Program-made: the position numbers and the translations under genes
The notes under the pieces: model-generated
What the model was told of the DNA's origin: nothing
Database searches by the model: none
The model's input: the letters and a program-made list of their open reading frames with translations, nothing else
NCBI GenBank assembly: GCA_016000195.1
Contig: JAECRO010000024.1
Location: 1-41,230, forward strand
Length of the DNA stretch: 41,230 nucleotides
Direction: 5' to 3'
Source of the DNA: Burkholderiales bacterium
GTDB lineage: Bacteria; Pseudomonadota; Gammaproteobacteria; Burkholderiales; Burkholderiaceae_C
Part shown: positions 9,390-18,120 of the stretch, piece by piece
Position numbering within the stretch: position 1 is the stretch's first letter
Layout: every line of letters starts with the position of its first letter

Positions 9390-9517
9390 TTGCGTATGAA
9401 GCCCAGCTGCTGTCGGACTTGAAAGTGGGTGAAATATTTATCGAAGCAAAATACGCATTGAAAGCAAAGTGCAGCGTGAACTTGGCAGTGAGTTCCGCTG
9501 CGGTCTTTCAAAATACA

Positions 9518-9595
9518 CAGACCCGCCACTTTGCGGGTCTGGAAGAGCCGCATCATGCGGCTCTTGAGTCAATACCGACCTGCTTTAAGCAGGTC
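9518..9595 (-). other. Three tandem short hairpins between tRNA-Gln and prs
   Basis: Three near-perfect stem-loops are packed into 78 bp. They are 9577-9595 (GACCTGC stem), 9543-9565 (AAGAGCCGCA stem, 10 bp, 3-base loop) and 9518-9541 (CAGACCCGC stem, 9 bp). The sequences differ from each other, so this is not a tandem repeat. Only the last is followed by a T-rich stretch in the direction of transcription. They may trim the tRNA 3' end, attenuate readthrough into prs, or stabilise the prs leader. Confidence 0.6.
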
Positions 9596-9603
9596 TGAAA
9601 ATT

Positions 9604-9680
9604 TGGCAGGGGTGGAAGGAGTCGAACCTGCGAATGCCGGAATCAAAATCCGGTGCCTTAACCAACTTGGCGACACCCCT
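9604..9680 (-). tRNA. tRNA-Gln (anticodon TTG)
   Basis: Read on the minus strand the 77 bases fold as a complete cloverleaf. The acceptor AGGGGTG pairs with CACCCCT, followed by a G discriminator and an encoded CCA. The anticodon stem CCGGA/TCCGG holds the loop with TTG, and the T arm is CGCAGGTTCGACTCCTTC-like. It lies between ispE and prs in the same direction. Confidence 0.95.
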
Positions 9681-9755
9681 ACACAGGACAATTGTTGTTG
9701 CCAACAACCGACCCATAAACCATTGCTTGCGAATACATTCTCAAGCGCCACGAGT

Positions 9756-10664
9756 TTACCAAGCGGCCAGAGGATGCATTTCCAGATTTTTGCATTTGCG
9801 GATGATCCAGTCGCCAGGAGCGGCTGCAATATCAGCGTCATTAAAAATCTGTGCAAATACAGCACTTCCCGAGCCAGTCATGCGTCCTTCAAGCTTTTGC
9901 GATTGTAACCAGTCAAGTGACTGATTAATCGGCGTACAAAGCTTTTGCGCTACCGGCTGCAAGTCGTTATGGCCAAAGTTTAAACCCTGATCATCTGCAT
10001 ATGCAGCAAAGCCTAGCATTGTAGCAGTCTTGGTGTCGCGTTTCAAATCAGGTGCATTGAAAATATCGGGTGTCGAGACGCCTTTCGCCGGTTTGACCAC
10101 CAAAAACCTTGCGGCCGGCAGGGCAAGCGGGGTGATTTTTTCGCCAATTCCCTCTACCCAGGCATGACCTCCTGAGAGAAAAAAAGGAACGTCTGCACCC
10201 AGTGACAGGGCGATGGCGCGCAGGGTTTGCGGGGGCAGGCGAACGCCCCAAAGACGCTGCAGCGCCAGCAGGCAGCTGGCCGCATCGGACGAGCCGCCGC
10301 CCATGCCTGCCTGCGAAGGAATATTTTTTTCAAGGCTGATGTGAACGCCCAGCGACGTGCCGCTGGCCACCTGCAATGCCCGGGCTGCGCGCACGGCCAG
10401 ATCCTCGGCTGGCAGCGCTTCGGAATTGTTTTTCGCAGGGCTGTTCAGGTCGGTTCGGCTGATCCGCCCATCGGTGCGCAGTTCAAAGTGCAGGGTATCG
10501 CACCAGTCGATCAGCATGAAAACCGATTGCAGCAAATGGTAGCCATCGGGCCGCCGGCCTGTGATGTGCAAAAAAAGGTTGAGTTTGGCCGGGGCCGGTA
10601 CATCGTACAGCGCCTTGAGTGGCCGTGAGAAAACAACAGGGCGTGTCACGCTTGAAGCATTCAA
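9756..10664 (-). CDS. ispE: 4-diphosphocytidyl-2-C-methyl-D-erythritol kinase IspE
   Basis: IspE phosphorylates CDP-methylerythritol with ATP in the non-mevalonate isoprenoid pathway. The 302-residue protein is a GHMP kinase. It has the N-terminal APAKLNLFLHITGRRPDGYH motif, the glycine-rich ATP loop PSQAGMGGGSSDAA and the C-terminal GRMTGSGSAVFAQIF motif III. Length is normal. It follows lolB by 29 bp and precedes tRNA-Gln and prs, the standard lolB-ispE-tRNA-prs cluster of betaproteobacteria. The first 15 or so residues (MNASSVTRPVVFSRP) are not conserved in the family, so a start slightly further in is possible. Confidence 0.96.
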   Translation of the reverse strand: MNASSVTRPVVFSRPLKALYDVPAPAKLNLFLHITGRRPDGYHLLQSVFMLIDWCDTLHFELRTDGRISRTDLNSPAKNNSEALPAEDLAVRAARALQVASGTSLGVHISLEKNIPSQAGMGGGSSDAASCLLALQRLWGVRLPPQTLRAIALSLGADVPFFLSGGHAWVEGIGEKITPLALPAARFLVVKPAKGVSTPDIFNAPDLKRDTKTATMLGFAAYADDQGLNFGHNDLQPVAQKLCTPINQSLDWLQSQKLEGRMTGSGSAVFAQIFNDADIAAAPGDWIIRKCKNLEMHPLAAW

Positions 10665-10693
10665 AAAAATTGTGGCGTCAGGCGGGCAGGGCT

Positions 10694-11188
10694 TTATTGG
10701 TCCAGCACGACACGCAGATCAGCCTCGGGCGCGGGTTGCGTCCTTCGGGCGGAAATTCGGCCTTCGCCTTGCCGGGACAGGTCGGCAGACCAGCCGCTGA
10801 CATTCGCGTTGTCACCCTGCAGCCAGGCAAAGAGCGCGCTCAGCGGCACCGCAGCGCCCGTGGCCTGCGCCATCAGGGCATCGACGGAGTCAAAACGCTG
10901 GATGTTGCGGTTGCCAGAGTCAAGCTCCGCCTCGCCGGGGGACCAGCGCAGGACGCCAAGCACATTGCCAAGCGGACTGATCAGGGTCAACTCGCCGCGC
11001 TCGGACCGGCCTTTCAACTCGAAACCGGCCGAGAAGGACTGCTCGGGCTCGGTTTTTACGTGCAGGCTGATGCGCCCTGCCCAAAACTCTTTTTTTAAGT
11101 CATTTAGTGCTGTTGTGCTTGCTGGGTGTGCGCAACCAGCTATAAAAACAGTAGCAAACAGGCATGCGTTAAGCAGAAGGAAACGCAT
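10694..11188 (-). CDS. lolB: Outer-membrane lipoprotein LolB
   Basis: LolB accepts lipoproteins from the periplasmic carrier LolA and inserts them into the outer membrane. The 164-residue product has a lipoprotein signal peptide (MRFLLLNACLFATVFIAGC) with lipobox Ile-Ala-Gly-Cys and Cys19 as the lipidation site. FELKGRSERGELTLISPLG, the WSPGEAEL stretch and the PLSALFAWLQGD segment are LolB-like. It is somewhat shorter than the E. coli protein of about 200 residues. Start ATG 11188 is chosen for the signal peptide; the open frame extends upstream only as an overlap with the TPR gene. The second half of the signal peptide is encoded by a copy of the interspersed repeat. Confidence 0.88.
   Translation of the reverse strand: MRFLLLNACLFATVFIAGCAHPASTTALNDLKKEFWAGRISLHVKTEPEQSFSAGFELKGRSERGELTLISPLGNVLGVLRWSPGEAELDSGNRNIQRFDSVDALMAQATGAAVPLSALFAWLQGDNANVSGWSADLSRQGEGRISARRTQPAPEADLRVVLDQ
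11101..11158 (-). repeat. Interspersed repeat copy 4, inside lolB
   Basis: On the minus strand it reads TTTGCTACTGTTTTTATAGC then TGGTTGCGCAC, followed by a weaker AAGCAC box. The first two boxes encode lolB residues 11-21, including the lipobox and the lipidated Cys. The distal third is degenerate, as expected if coding selection has acted on it. Confidence 0.6.
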
Positions 11189-11219
11189 TCGGCTGGTGAG
11201 GGGCAAGGTGGCTTCCAAT

Positions 11220-13016
11220 TTACAGCTTGATCTTGAGGCGTTTGAGCGTCTCAAGCAGGGTTTCGTTATTGGCATTGATGAGCTGCCCCTCTTTCCAGAT
11301 GGCCAGGGCCCGGTCGCGCTGGCCCAGGCTCCAGAGCACTTCGCCAAAATGCGCGGCAATTTCTGCATCCGGCCAGGCCTTGTAGGCGGCCTCGAAAATC
11401 TGCGCCGCCTCAAGCTTGTTGCCCATGCGGAATTCAACCCAGCCCAGGCTGTCCTTGATGAAAGGGTCGGCCGGCGCGTACTCAATCGCCTTGCGGATCA
11501 GTTCGCGTGCTTCGGGCAGGCGAATATTGCGGTCGGCCAGTGAATAGCCCAGGGCGTTGTAGGCATGGTGATAGTCGGGCTTGAGCTGAATGATCTGGCG
11601 CAGCAGGCGTTCCATCTCGTCGAGCAAACCCAGCCTTTCCGCCACCATGGACTGTTCATAAAGCAGGTCGGTATCTTCCGGCGTCTTGGCCAGTGCCTGG
11701 GCCAGCAACTCATGGGCCTGGCGGTATTCCTTGAACTCCCGCAGCAGGCCGACTTCGGCATTGAGTTTCAGGCGGGCTTCCTCGGGCGTGCGTTCGGGCA
11801 ACTCGTGCAGCAGGCGCCGGCCTTCCTCCAGTTTGCCCTGGCGGGCCAGAATCGAGGCGCGGCGGGCTTGTGCCTGCGCCAGGTCCGAAGAGTTTTCAAT
11901 CTTGCTGAGCCAGTTTTCTGCCGCTGCATAGTCCTTGCGTGTTTCGGCCAGTTGCGACAGCAAGAGGTAAGCCTGGGCCAGGCCGGCGTTGCGTTCAGGC
12001 TGCGGTGTTTGCTGGGCCAGCGCAACATAGCGTTCCAGCGAAGCCTGCGCCGCTGCGGGCTGGTTGTCCTGCAACTGCATGGAGCCCAACACCAGCCAGC
12101 CTTCCGGATAGTCGGGCTTGTCGCGCGTCACGGTCTGCAGCTGTGCCGTGGCTTCGGCATAGCGCTGTGCGTCAAGCAGCACCCGGGCATAGGCCATGCG
12201 GATTTCAGGCTGCGCCTTGGACGTGCTTTCGCGATCATCCAGGTAATTCTTGACCAGCGCTTCGGCTTCGGGCCGGTTCGGGTCCATCAGTTCAAGCGCC
12301 ACCACCGCCGGTCCTTCACCGCGCGGGTCTGCCGCCTGGCCGCGCCTGGCGGCCTCAAGGGCGCCGTCCCTGTCGTCTGCCGCCAGCCGCATCCGTCCGG
12401 CCGTGGTCCAGGCCGCGCTGGCGGTGGCAGGATGGGTCAGGTAGTCGGCCAGCGCGGCTTCCACCACGCTGGCGGCCAGCTTGCGGTCACTGGCGCGGGC
12501 ATAGGCGCGCGGCAGGGCCGTGAGCACCGCCACGCGCTCTGTATCGGGCGCTGTCCTGATTTCCGTTTTCAAGGGCTCCAGCGTGTCGGCAATACGGTTG
12601 AGTGCAATCAGGATCTGCAGCACATAGCGGTTCGCTTCACGCGAATCGGGCAGTTGCTGCTTCCAGGCAAGCGCCGCCTGCAGTGCGGCGTCGCCCGAGC
12701 GGGCCTGCAGGGCGATATCGGTGGCCCGCTGGTAAAGCTGGGCATCGCCGGTTTTTCGGGCAGCGTCCAGCATCAGTGCAAAGCCTGCCGCCGGTTCGCC
12801 CTCCTGGGCCGTGATTTCGCCGACCAGCAATTCGTAAAAGAGTTCGTCGTCGAGCACCGACACAGATGCTGATTCCTGCGCTGCCCTGGCCTCGGCAAGT
12901 CCCGATGGCGCAGCAGGTTTGGCAGGGGCAGGGGATAGAGGCATCGCGGCCTGCGCCAGCACCAGCGGAGCGGCAAACCACAGGCAGGCCAATGCAAGGC
13001 CAAGTTTTTTCTTCAT
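11220..13016 (-). CDS. TPR-repeat protein, exported
   Basis: This 598-residue protein has a signal peptide (MKKKLGLALACLWFAAPLVL, cleavage near AQA) and a long run of tetratricopeptide-like helical repeats. They are clear from about residue 150 onward and strongest near the C-terminus, for example YNALGYSLADRNIRLPEARE and DSLGWVEFRMGNKLEAAQIF. Such proteins are scaffolds and this one should be periplasmic or attached to the outer membrane. It lies immediately upstream of lolB (31-bp gap), a position conserved in many betaproteobacteria, so a role in envelope assembly is plausible but not shown. ATG 13016 is chosen because it gives the signal peptide; an upstream in-frame ATG at 13067 would bury it. 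Confidence 0.88.
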   Translation of the reverse strand: MKKKLGLALACLWFAAPLVLAQAAMPLSPAPAKPAAPSGLAEARAAQESASVSVLDDELFYELLVGEITAQEGEPAAGFALMLDAARKTGDAQLYQRATDIALQARSGDAALQAALAWKQQLPDSREANRYVLQILIALNRIADTLEPLKTEIRTAPDTERVAVLTALPRAYARASDRKLAASVVEAALADYLTHPATASAAWTTAGRMRLAADDRDGALEAARRGQAADPRGEGPAVVALELMDPNRPEAEALVKNYLDDRESTSKAQPEIRMAYARVLLDAQRYAEATAQLQTVTRDKPDYPEGWLVLGSMQLQDNQPAAAQASLERYVALAQQTPQPERNAGLAQAYLLLSQLAETRKDYAAAENWLSKIENSSDLAQAQARRASILARQGKLEEGRRLLHELPERTPEEARLKLNAEVGLLREFKEYRQAHELLAQALAKTPEDTDLLYEQSMVAERLGLLDEMERLLRQIIQLKPDYHHAYNALGYSLADRNIRLPEARELIRKAIEYAPADPFIKDSLGWVEFRMGNKLEAAQIFEAAYKAWPDAEIAAHFGEVLWSLGQRDRALAIWKEGQLINANNETLLETLKRLKIKL

Positions 13017-13138
13017 CGGACCATGATAATTGAAGCTTCCCCACGACGCTTTGGGTTTGTCATGCATCCTGTATCAAACCTGCAGCCTCTTGCGCGGAAG
13101 TTTGCAAGCCCCATCTTTGACTGAAGAGTTTTACCTCC

Positions 13139-13954
13139 ATGCCTGAACTGCCCGAAGTTGAAGTTACCCGCCTGAGCTTTGCCGAGCGCATTGCGGGGGC
13201 CCGCATTGACGCCGTTCTGGTCGGCAAGCCCCTGCGCTGGCCGCTGGGCTGCGAGGTGCGGAATTTGCTGGGGCAGCGTGTGCTCGCAGTGCGCCGCCGG
13301 GGCAAATACCTGTTGCTCGACCTGAGCGAGGGCTTGCTGCTGATGCATCTGGGCATGTCGGGCAGCGTCAGTTTTGGCGGCAGTCTGCCTGCTGCGGGCA
13401 AGCATGACCACTTTGACATGGTGACCAGCCTGGGCACCTTGCGCCTGCATGACCCGCGGCGCTTCGGGGCCGTGGTCTACGCCAGCGGTGAAGACGACCC
13501 GGTGGCGCAAAAGCTGCTGGGCCGGCTGGGTGTGGAGCCGCTGAGCGAGGCGTTTGACGCGCTTGGGTTTCATCAGTTGCTCAAAGGGCGCAAGACAGCC
13601 ATCAAGCCGCTTCTGCTGGGTGGCCAGGCCGTGGTGGGCGTCGGAAACATTTATGCCTCGGAGGCCTTGTTTCTGGCGGGCATTCGCCCCACCACCAAGG
13701 CGTCGCTGATCAGCAAGCCGCGCGCCGCCCGGCTGCACCGCGCCATTCAGGACGTGCTGGTGAATGCGGTGGCCAAGGGCGGCAGCACGCTGCGGGATTT
13801 TTCCAATGCCGCTGGCGAGGCGGGCCATTTTCAGCTTGAAGCGATGGTGTATGGCCGGGCCGGTTTGCCCTGCCGGGTATGCGCCGCCCCCATCAAAAGT
13901 ATCCGGCAGGGCCAGCGTTCCACCTTTTATTGCGCCACTTGCCAGAAACCCTGA
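13139..13954 (+). CDS. mutM: Formamidopyrimidine-DNA glycosylase MutM (Fpg)
   Basis: MutM removes 8-oxoguanine and formamidopyrimidines opposite C and nicks the abasic site. The 271-residue enzyme begins [11 protein letters not shown], with Pro2 as the catalytic nucleophile and Glu3. It has the conserved Lys in [11 protein letters not shown], the [20 protein letters not shown] helix-two-turn-helix region, and a C-terminal zinc finger with CRVCAAPI and CATCQ cysteine pairs. All active-site residues are present. It is divergent from the TPR-lolB operon. Downstream are a dynamin-like GTPase and mutY, the partner enzyme of the oxidised-guanine repair system. Confidence 0.97.
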   Translation: MPELPEVEVTRLSFAERIAGARIDAVLVGKPLRWPLGCEVRNLLGQRVLAVRRRGKYLLLDLSEGLLLMHLGMSGSVSFGGSLPAAGKHDHFDMVTSLGTLRLHDPRRFGAVVYASGEDDPVAQKLLGRLGVEPLSEAFDALGFHQLLKGRKTAIKPLLLGGQAVVGVGNIYASEALFLAGIRPTTKASLISKPRAARLHRAIQDVLVNAVAKGGSTLRDFSNAAGEAGHFQLEAMVYGRAGLPCRVCAAPIKSIRQGQRSTFYCATCQKP

Positions 13955-14020
13955 GCCTTTCAGGCCTGGCCATGGGGGCCGGTGCTATATTGGTTCGATA
14001 ACTTTTAATGACGGCAGCGC

Positions 14021-16000
14021 ATGTCTTTCAATGAACAATTTGATCAGCACGGCACCTGGCGGCGTGAATTTGCATCACGCCTGAAATCGCTGGCTCAATG
14101 GATGAAAGAGCATGACCTGCTCAATGCGGCGGTTGAAGAGCGGCTGCAGCGGCTGGAGGCGCAGGTGCGCGCCGACAAGGTCATGGTGGCTTTTGTGGCG
14201 GAGTTTTCGCGCGGAAAGTCCGAACTGATCAATGCCATTTTCTTTGCCGGTTATGGGCGCCGCATCATGCCTGCGAGTGCCGGCCGCACCACCATGTGCC
14301 CGACCGAACTGGGCTATGACGCAGCTATTCCACCCTGTTTGCGCCTGTTGCCGATTGAAACGCGCCTGCAGCCCCAGGCGCTGATGGAATGGCGCCTCGT
14401 TCCCGGGAAGTGGCAGCAGATTGACCTGGATGTGAACGATCCGCTGCAACTGTCGGAGGCGCTCCAGAAAGTGGCCGAAGTGCAGCATGTGTCCCTGGAC
14501 GAGGCCCGTGCGCTCGGTTTCTGGAATGACGGCAATCCTGAAGACAACCCCCTGGCCGGACCCGATGGCCTGATCGAGGTGCCGAAGTGGCGCCATGCGC
14601 TGATCAATATCGCGCATCCGCTGCTCAGGCAGGGGCTGGTGATTCTGGACACACCAGGACTGAATGCGATTGGCGCAGAGCCTGAACTGACGGTCAGCCT
14701 GATTCCGCAGGCGCATGCCGTGGTGTTTATCCTGGCGGCCGACACGGGTGTTACCAAATCCGATCTTTCAATCTGGCGCGAGCATCTGGGGAGTGGCGGC
14801 GAAGGGAGTGATACCCGGCTGGTGGTGCTCAACAAGATTGATACCTTGTGGGATGCCCTGAGCACGCCCGAAGAGATTCAGGCGCAGATTGACCGGCAAA
14901 GAGCCACTTCTGCCGAGATTCTGGGCCTGCCGCTGTCGCAGGTCATTCCGGTATCGGCGCAAAAGGGGCTGGTGGCCAAAGTGACTGGCGACGAGGCGCT
15001 TTTGCAGGCCAGCCATTTGCCGGCGCTTGAGCGGGCGCTGGGACAGGGCGTGATGGGCCAGCGCCAGAAAATCCTGCGCATGGCAGTCGCCGCCGGCATT
15101 GGCGAGCTCAAAAACGAAGCCGGGCGCGCCCTGAACATGCGCCGCCGCGATCAGGCCGAGCAAATGCTGGAACTGCGCGGCCTGAAGGGCAAAAACATCT
15201 CGGTCATCAAGCATATGCGCAACCGCATTGAGCAGGAGCAGGCTGAATTTGCCAGCAGCGGCGCCAAGATACATGCGGTTCGCTCAGTGCATGGCGTCTT
15301 GCTGGGCGATGTCGTCAATCTGCTCAGCGTGCCAACACTCAAGGTCGAACTGACCGAACTGACTGCGGCACTCCAGCAGCCCGGCATCAAGCTGCGCCTG
15401 AAAAAAACCTATGGACAGACCTTTTCGCGGCTGCGCGAAGGGCTGCAGAAGGGACAAGTGCTGACGGGTGAAATCCAGTCCATGCTGGACTCGGCCTTTC
15501 GCCAGATCAATGCTGAATTCGGTTTTTCGCTGCAGGTGCCCGAGGCGCCCGATATGACCCGGTGGGTGCAGGATCTGGACCTGATTGAGCGCAGCCATCT
15601 GCAGTACCTCAGTCTGGGCAATGTGATCCGGCTCACGCAGGCGGAGTTTTCCGAGCGCCTGGTTCGCGCGCTGAGCAACCGCTTGCGTGTGGTTTTTGAG
15701 TCGGCACTGGGCGAAGTGGAGCTGTGGAACAAATCGGCATCCGCGCAGCTTGATGCGCAGCTGCGCGAGCGGCGGCGCAATTTTGCGCGCCGGCTGGAAG
15801 CGGTTGAGCGCATCCAGCAGGCCGCATCCAGCCTGGATGAGCGGATTGCCGAAATTGATGACCAGGAAATCCGGCTCAAAGGCCTGGAAGCCAAGCTCGC
15901 GGAGTTGACCGCGCGGCTGCTGGACTTGCGTCCCCTGTCTTTTGCATCGCAAGAGCCGGCTGTTAACCCCGCCGGTGCAGCCTTGGCCGAATCGGCCTGA
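14021..16000 (+). CDS. Dynamin-like GTPase of unknown function
   Basis: This 659-residue GTPase has a G1 motif EFSRGKSELINAIFF (about 63-77), the G3 motif LVILDTPGLNAIG (about 206-218) and the G4 motif VVLNKIDTLWD (about 267-277). The long remainder is helical and Gln/Glu/Arg-rich (for example RRDQAEQMLELRGLKG and the terminal LEAVERIQQAASSLDERIAE coiled coil). That layout fits bacterial dynamin-like proteins that bind or remodel membranes. No transmembrane segment is evident. It lies 66 bp after mutM, and its stop overlaps the mutY start as TGATG, so it is probably co-expressed with the two repair glycosylases. No function has been assigned to this group as far as I can say. Confidence 0.85.
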   Translation: MSFNEQFDQHGTWRREFASRLKSLAQWMKEHDLLNAAVEERLQRLEAQVRADKVMVAFVAEFSRGKSELINAIFFAGYGRRIMPASAGRTTMCPTELGYDAAIPPCLRLLPIETRLQPQALMEWRLVPGKWQQIDLDVNDPLQLSEALQKVAEVQHVSLDEARALGFWNDGNPEDNPLAGPDGLIEVPKWRHALINIAHPLLRQGLVILDTPGLNAIGAEPELTVSLIPQAHAVVFILAADTGVTKSDLSIWREHLGSGGEGSDTRLVVLNKIDTLWDALSTPEEIQAQIDRQRATSAEILGLPLSQVIPVSAQKGLVAKVTGDEALLQASHLPALERALGQGVMGQRQKILRMAVAAGIGELKNEAGRALNMRRRDQAEQMLELRGLKGKNISVIKHMRNRIEQEQAEFASSGAKIHAVRSVHGVLLGDVVNLLSVPTLKVELTELTAALQQPGIKLRLKKTYGQTFSRLREGLQKGQVLTGEIQSMLDSAFRQINAEFGFSLQVPEAPDMTRWVQDLDLIERSHLQYLSLGNVIRLTQAEFSERLVRALSNRLRVVFESALGEVELWNKSASAQLDAQLRERRRNFARRLEAVERIQQAASSLDERIAEIDDQEIRLKGLEAKLAELTARLLDLRPLSFASQEPAVNPAGAALAESA

Positions 16001-17154
16001 TGCTGGACGAGTCAAACCATGGCGACGTGCTTCAAGCAGGCCGCCAGCCCATGCTGAAATCCTTCGCTCCTTCACTATTTGCCAACGAAATCGTGCGCTG
16101 GCAGCAGAGCCACGGACGCCACAGCCTGCCCTGGCAAAACACGCGCGATCCTTACCGGGTCTGGCTGTCGGAAATCATGCTCCAGCAGACCCAGGTCGCC
16201 ACGGTGCTGGCCTACTACGACCGGTTTTTGCAGCACTTTCCCGCCGTCAGCGACCTGGCCGCTGCGGCGCAGGACGAGGTGATGGCTTTATGGAGCGGAC
16301 TGGGCTACTACAGCCGCGCACGCAATCTGCAGCGCTGTGCGCAGGATGTGATGGCACTGCATGCCGGACAGTTTCCACGCTCGGCCGAGCAGTTGCAGAC
16401 CTTGCCTGGAATAGGCCGCTCAACCGCCGCCGCCATCGCTTCATTCTGCTTTGGGGAGCGGGTTGCAATTCTCGACGGGAATGTCAAACGGGTGCTCACC
16501 CGGGTGCTTGGTTTTTCCGGCGATCTGGCACAAAGCGCCAATGAGCGCGTACTCTGGAGCCGGGCGACGGACCTGCTCCCGCATGAGGATCTGGCGCAAA
16601 CCATGCCGCGTTACACCCAGGGACTGATGGACCTGGGCGCCACCATCTGCACGGGCCGGCAGCCAAAATGCCTGCTGTGTCCGGTGCAGGCGCTGTGCCG
16701 TGGGCGGGCAGAGGGGCAGCCCGAAAAATACCCGGTCAAGACCCGAAAACTCAAGCGCAGCACAGAGGCGCTGAGCCTTTTGTGGGCGCAAAAGCCCGAC
16801 GGTTCCGTATGGCTCGAAAAGCGTCCGGCAACGGGTATCTGGAGCGGGCTTTATTGCCTGCCGGTATTTGGGAATGATGAGGAACTCAGGGCGTTCGTAC
16901 CGCAAAGCCTTGAGGGCCGGATCGAGGCACTGCCCGCATTTGTCCATGTCCTGACGCACAAGAACCTGTGCCTGTCGCCGTGGATCGCGGGTTTCCAGGA
17001 TGATCAGGCCATGCCCCAGGCAATGGTTTCCGATGTCCGTCCGGCGGCATGGTTCAGCCCGTCGGCATGGCCGAAGATGGGTTTGCCTGCGCCCATTCGC
17101 AAACTGCTGGCGCAGGATTCGCCTGGCCTGGCGGGCGAGGATGAGCCGGGCTGA
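16000..17154 (+). CDS. mutY: A/G-specific adenine glycosylase MutY
   Basis: MutY removes adenine mispaired with 8-oxoguanine. The 384-residue protein has the catalytic region VWLSEIMLQQTQVATV with the active-site Glu. It has the helix-hairpin-helix LPGIGRSTAAAIASF followed by VAILDGNVKRVL with the catalytic Asp. The [4Fe-4S] cluster cysteines read CTGRQPKCLLCPVQALC (spacing C-X6-C-X2-C-X5-C). The C-terminal part (LEKRPATGIWSGLYCLPVFG) is the Nudix-like 8-oxoG recognition domain. The ATG at 16000 overlaps the stop of the GTPase gene; a start at 16051 (MLKSFAPSLFANEIVRW) fits the family N-terminus better and remains possible. It converges with rapZ with no gap. Confidence 0.96.
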   Translation: MLDESNHGDVLQAGRQPMLKSFAPSLFANEIVRWQQSHGRHSLPWQNTRDPYRVWLSEIMLQQTQVATVLAYYDRFLQHFPAVSDLAAAAQDEVMALWSGLGYYSRARNLQRCAQDVMALHAGQFPRSAEQLQTLPGIGRSTAAAIASFCFGERVAILDGNVKRVLTRVLGFSGDLAQSANERVLWSRATDLLPHEDLAQTMPRYTQGLMDLGATICTGRQPKCLLCPVQALCRGRAEGQPEKYPVKTRKLKRSTEALSLLWAQKPDGSVWLEKRPATGIWSGLYCLPVFGNDEELRAFVPQSLEGRIEALPAFVHVLTHKNLCLSPWIAGFQDDQAMPQAMVSDVRPAAWFSPSAWPKMGLPAPIRKLLAQDSPGLAGEDEPG

Positions 17155-18012
17155 TCAGCCCGCTTCGAGTTCGCGATGCCGTTTCAGGGTCGGCCAGTCC
17201 TTGTCAAAAGCGGCTGCCAGCGCTTCAACCAGGTAAACCGAACGGTGCTGGCCGCCGGTGCAGCCCACCGCCACCGTGACGTAGCTGCGGTGATCACGCA
17301 CCATCGCTCCCAGCCAGTAACTGAGGAATTGCTTGATGTGCCTGAACATGTCGTCCACTTCTGAATGCGCCTTCAGGAAGTCGGCCACCGGCTGGTCAAG
17401 CCCGGTCTGGTGGCGTAGCCCTGCCTCGTAATGGGGATTGGGAAGCATGCGCACGTCAAACACATAATCGGCGTCGAGCGGCACGCCGCGCTTGAAGGCA
17501 AAGGACTCAAAAACCAGCGTCAACTGGCGGCTCGTGTTCTGCAGAAGCGATTTTACGTAGCCTTGCAACTGCGCCGCGCGGATCATGCTGGTGTCAATGA
17601 CGTGCGCCTGCTCGCGCATTTCGGCCAGCAGGTTGCGTTCCAGTTCGATGGCATCCACCAGTGCCCGGTGCTGGTCGGTGGCATCTATTCTTGACAGGGG
17701 ATGCAGCCGCCGTGTTTCTGAAAAGCGCCGTACCAGGGTGTCGGTATTGGCATCCAGGAAAAGGGATTGCACGGCCACACCTTGAGCCTTTAGTTCCCGG
17801 AACTGCTCCGGCACCAGCGGCAGGGACGTGGCGCTTCTGACATCCATCGCGATGGCGAGCTTGGGGGCGTTGTGCGGCCACTTCAATGCGACAAAAGGCA
17901 ACAGCAGCTCCGGCGGGAGATTGTCCACACAGTAGTAACCTGCATCTTCAAGCGCATGCAGCGCCACCGACTTTCCCGAGCCCGACATTCCGGTGATGAG
18001 GATCATTTCCAT
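17155..18012 (-). CDS. rapZ: RNase adapter protein RapZ
   Basis: RapZ is a nucleotide-binding protein. In enterobacteria it targets the small RNA GlmZ to RNase E and so controls glucosamine-6-phosphate synthase. The 285-residue product has the Walker A motif [20 protein letters not shown] near the N-terminus. It also has the [22 protein letters not shown] segment and the C-terminal [20 protein letters not shown] domain. Starts at 18012 (MEMILITG) and 18006 (MILITG) are both possible, and the frame extends further upstream without family similarity. Whether it works through a GlmZ-like RNA in this organism cannot be judged here. It lies downstream of recN in the same direction, about 108 bp away. 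Confidence 0.95.
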   Translation of the reverse strand: MEMILITGMSGSGKSVALHALEDAGYYCVDNLPPELLLPFVALKWPHNAPKLAIAMDVRSATSLPLVPEQFRELKAQGVAVQSLFLDANTDTLVRRFSETRRLHPLSRIDATDQHRALVDAIELERNLLAEMREQAHVIDTSMIRAAQLQGYVKSLLQNTSRQLTLVFESFAFKRGVPLDADYVFDVRMLPNPHYEAGLRHQTGLDQPVADFLKAHSEVDDMFRHIKQFLSYWLGAMVRDHRSYVTVAVGCTGGQHRSVYLVEALAAAFDKDWPTLKRHRELEAG

Positions 18013-18120
18013 GGCTGGAAACCCTGAACGCCTGAAAATAGCCATGGGGCCTTGACGCTGTCGTGACGGCGGGGTGTTTTTGAATAATCCAGAGGGCGAG
18101 AGTTCATGCGCCTGATGGTA

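Noticed and set aside
13984..14012. GCTATATTGG...GATAAC upstream of the GTPase gene as a tenth repeat copy
   Set aside because: Lacks the TGCTTGCGC and distal boxes; more likely promoter sequence.
14320..14365. GCAGCTATTCC...TTTGCGCC stretch resembling the interspersed repeat
   Set aside because: Only two short boxes match, the spacing is off and it lies in the conserved middle of the GTPase gene; chance is likely.
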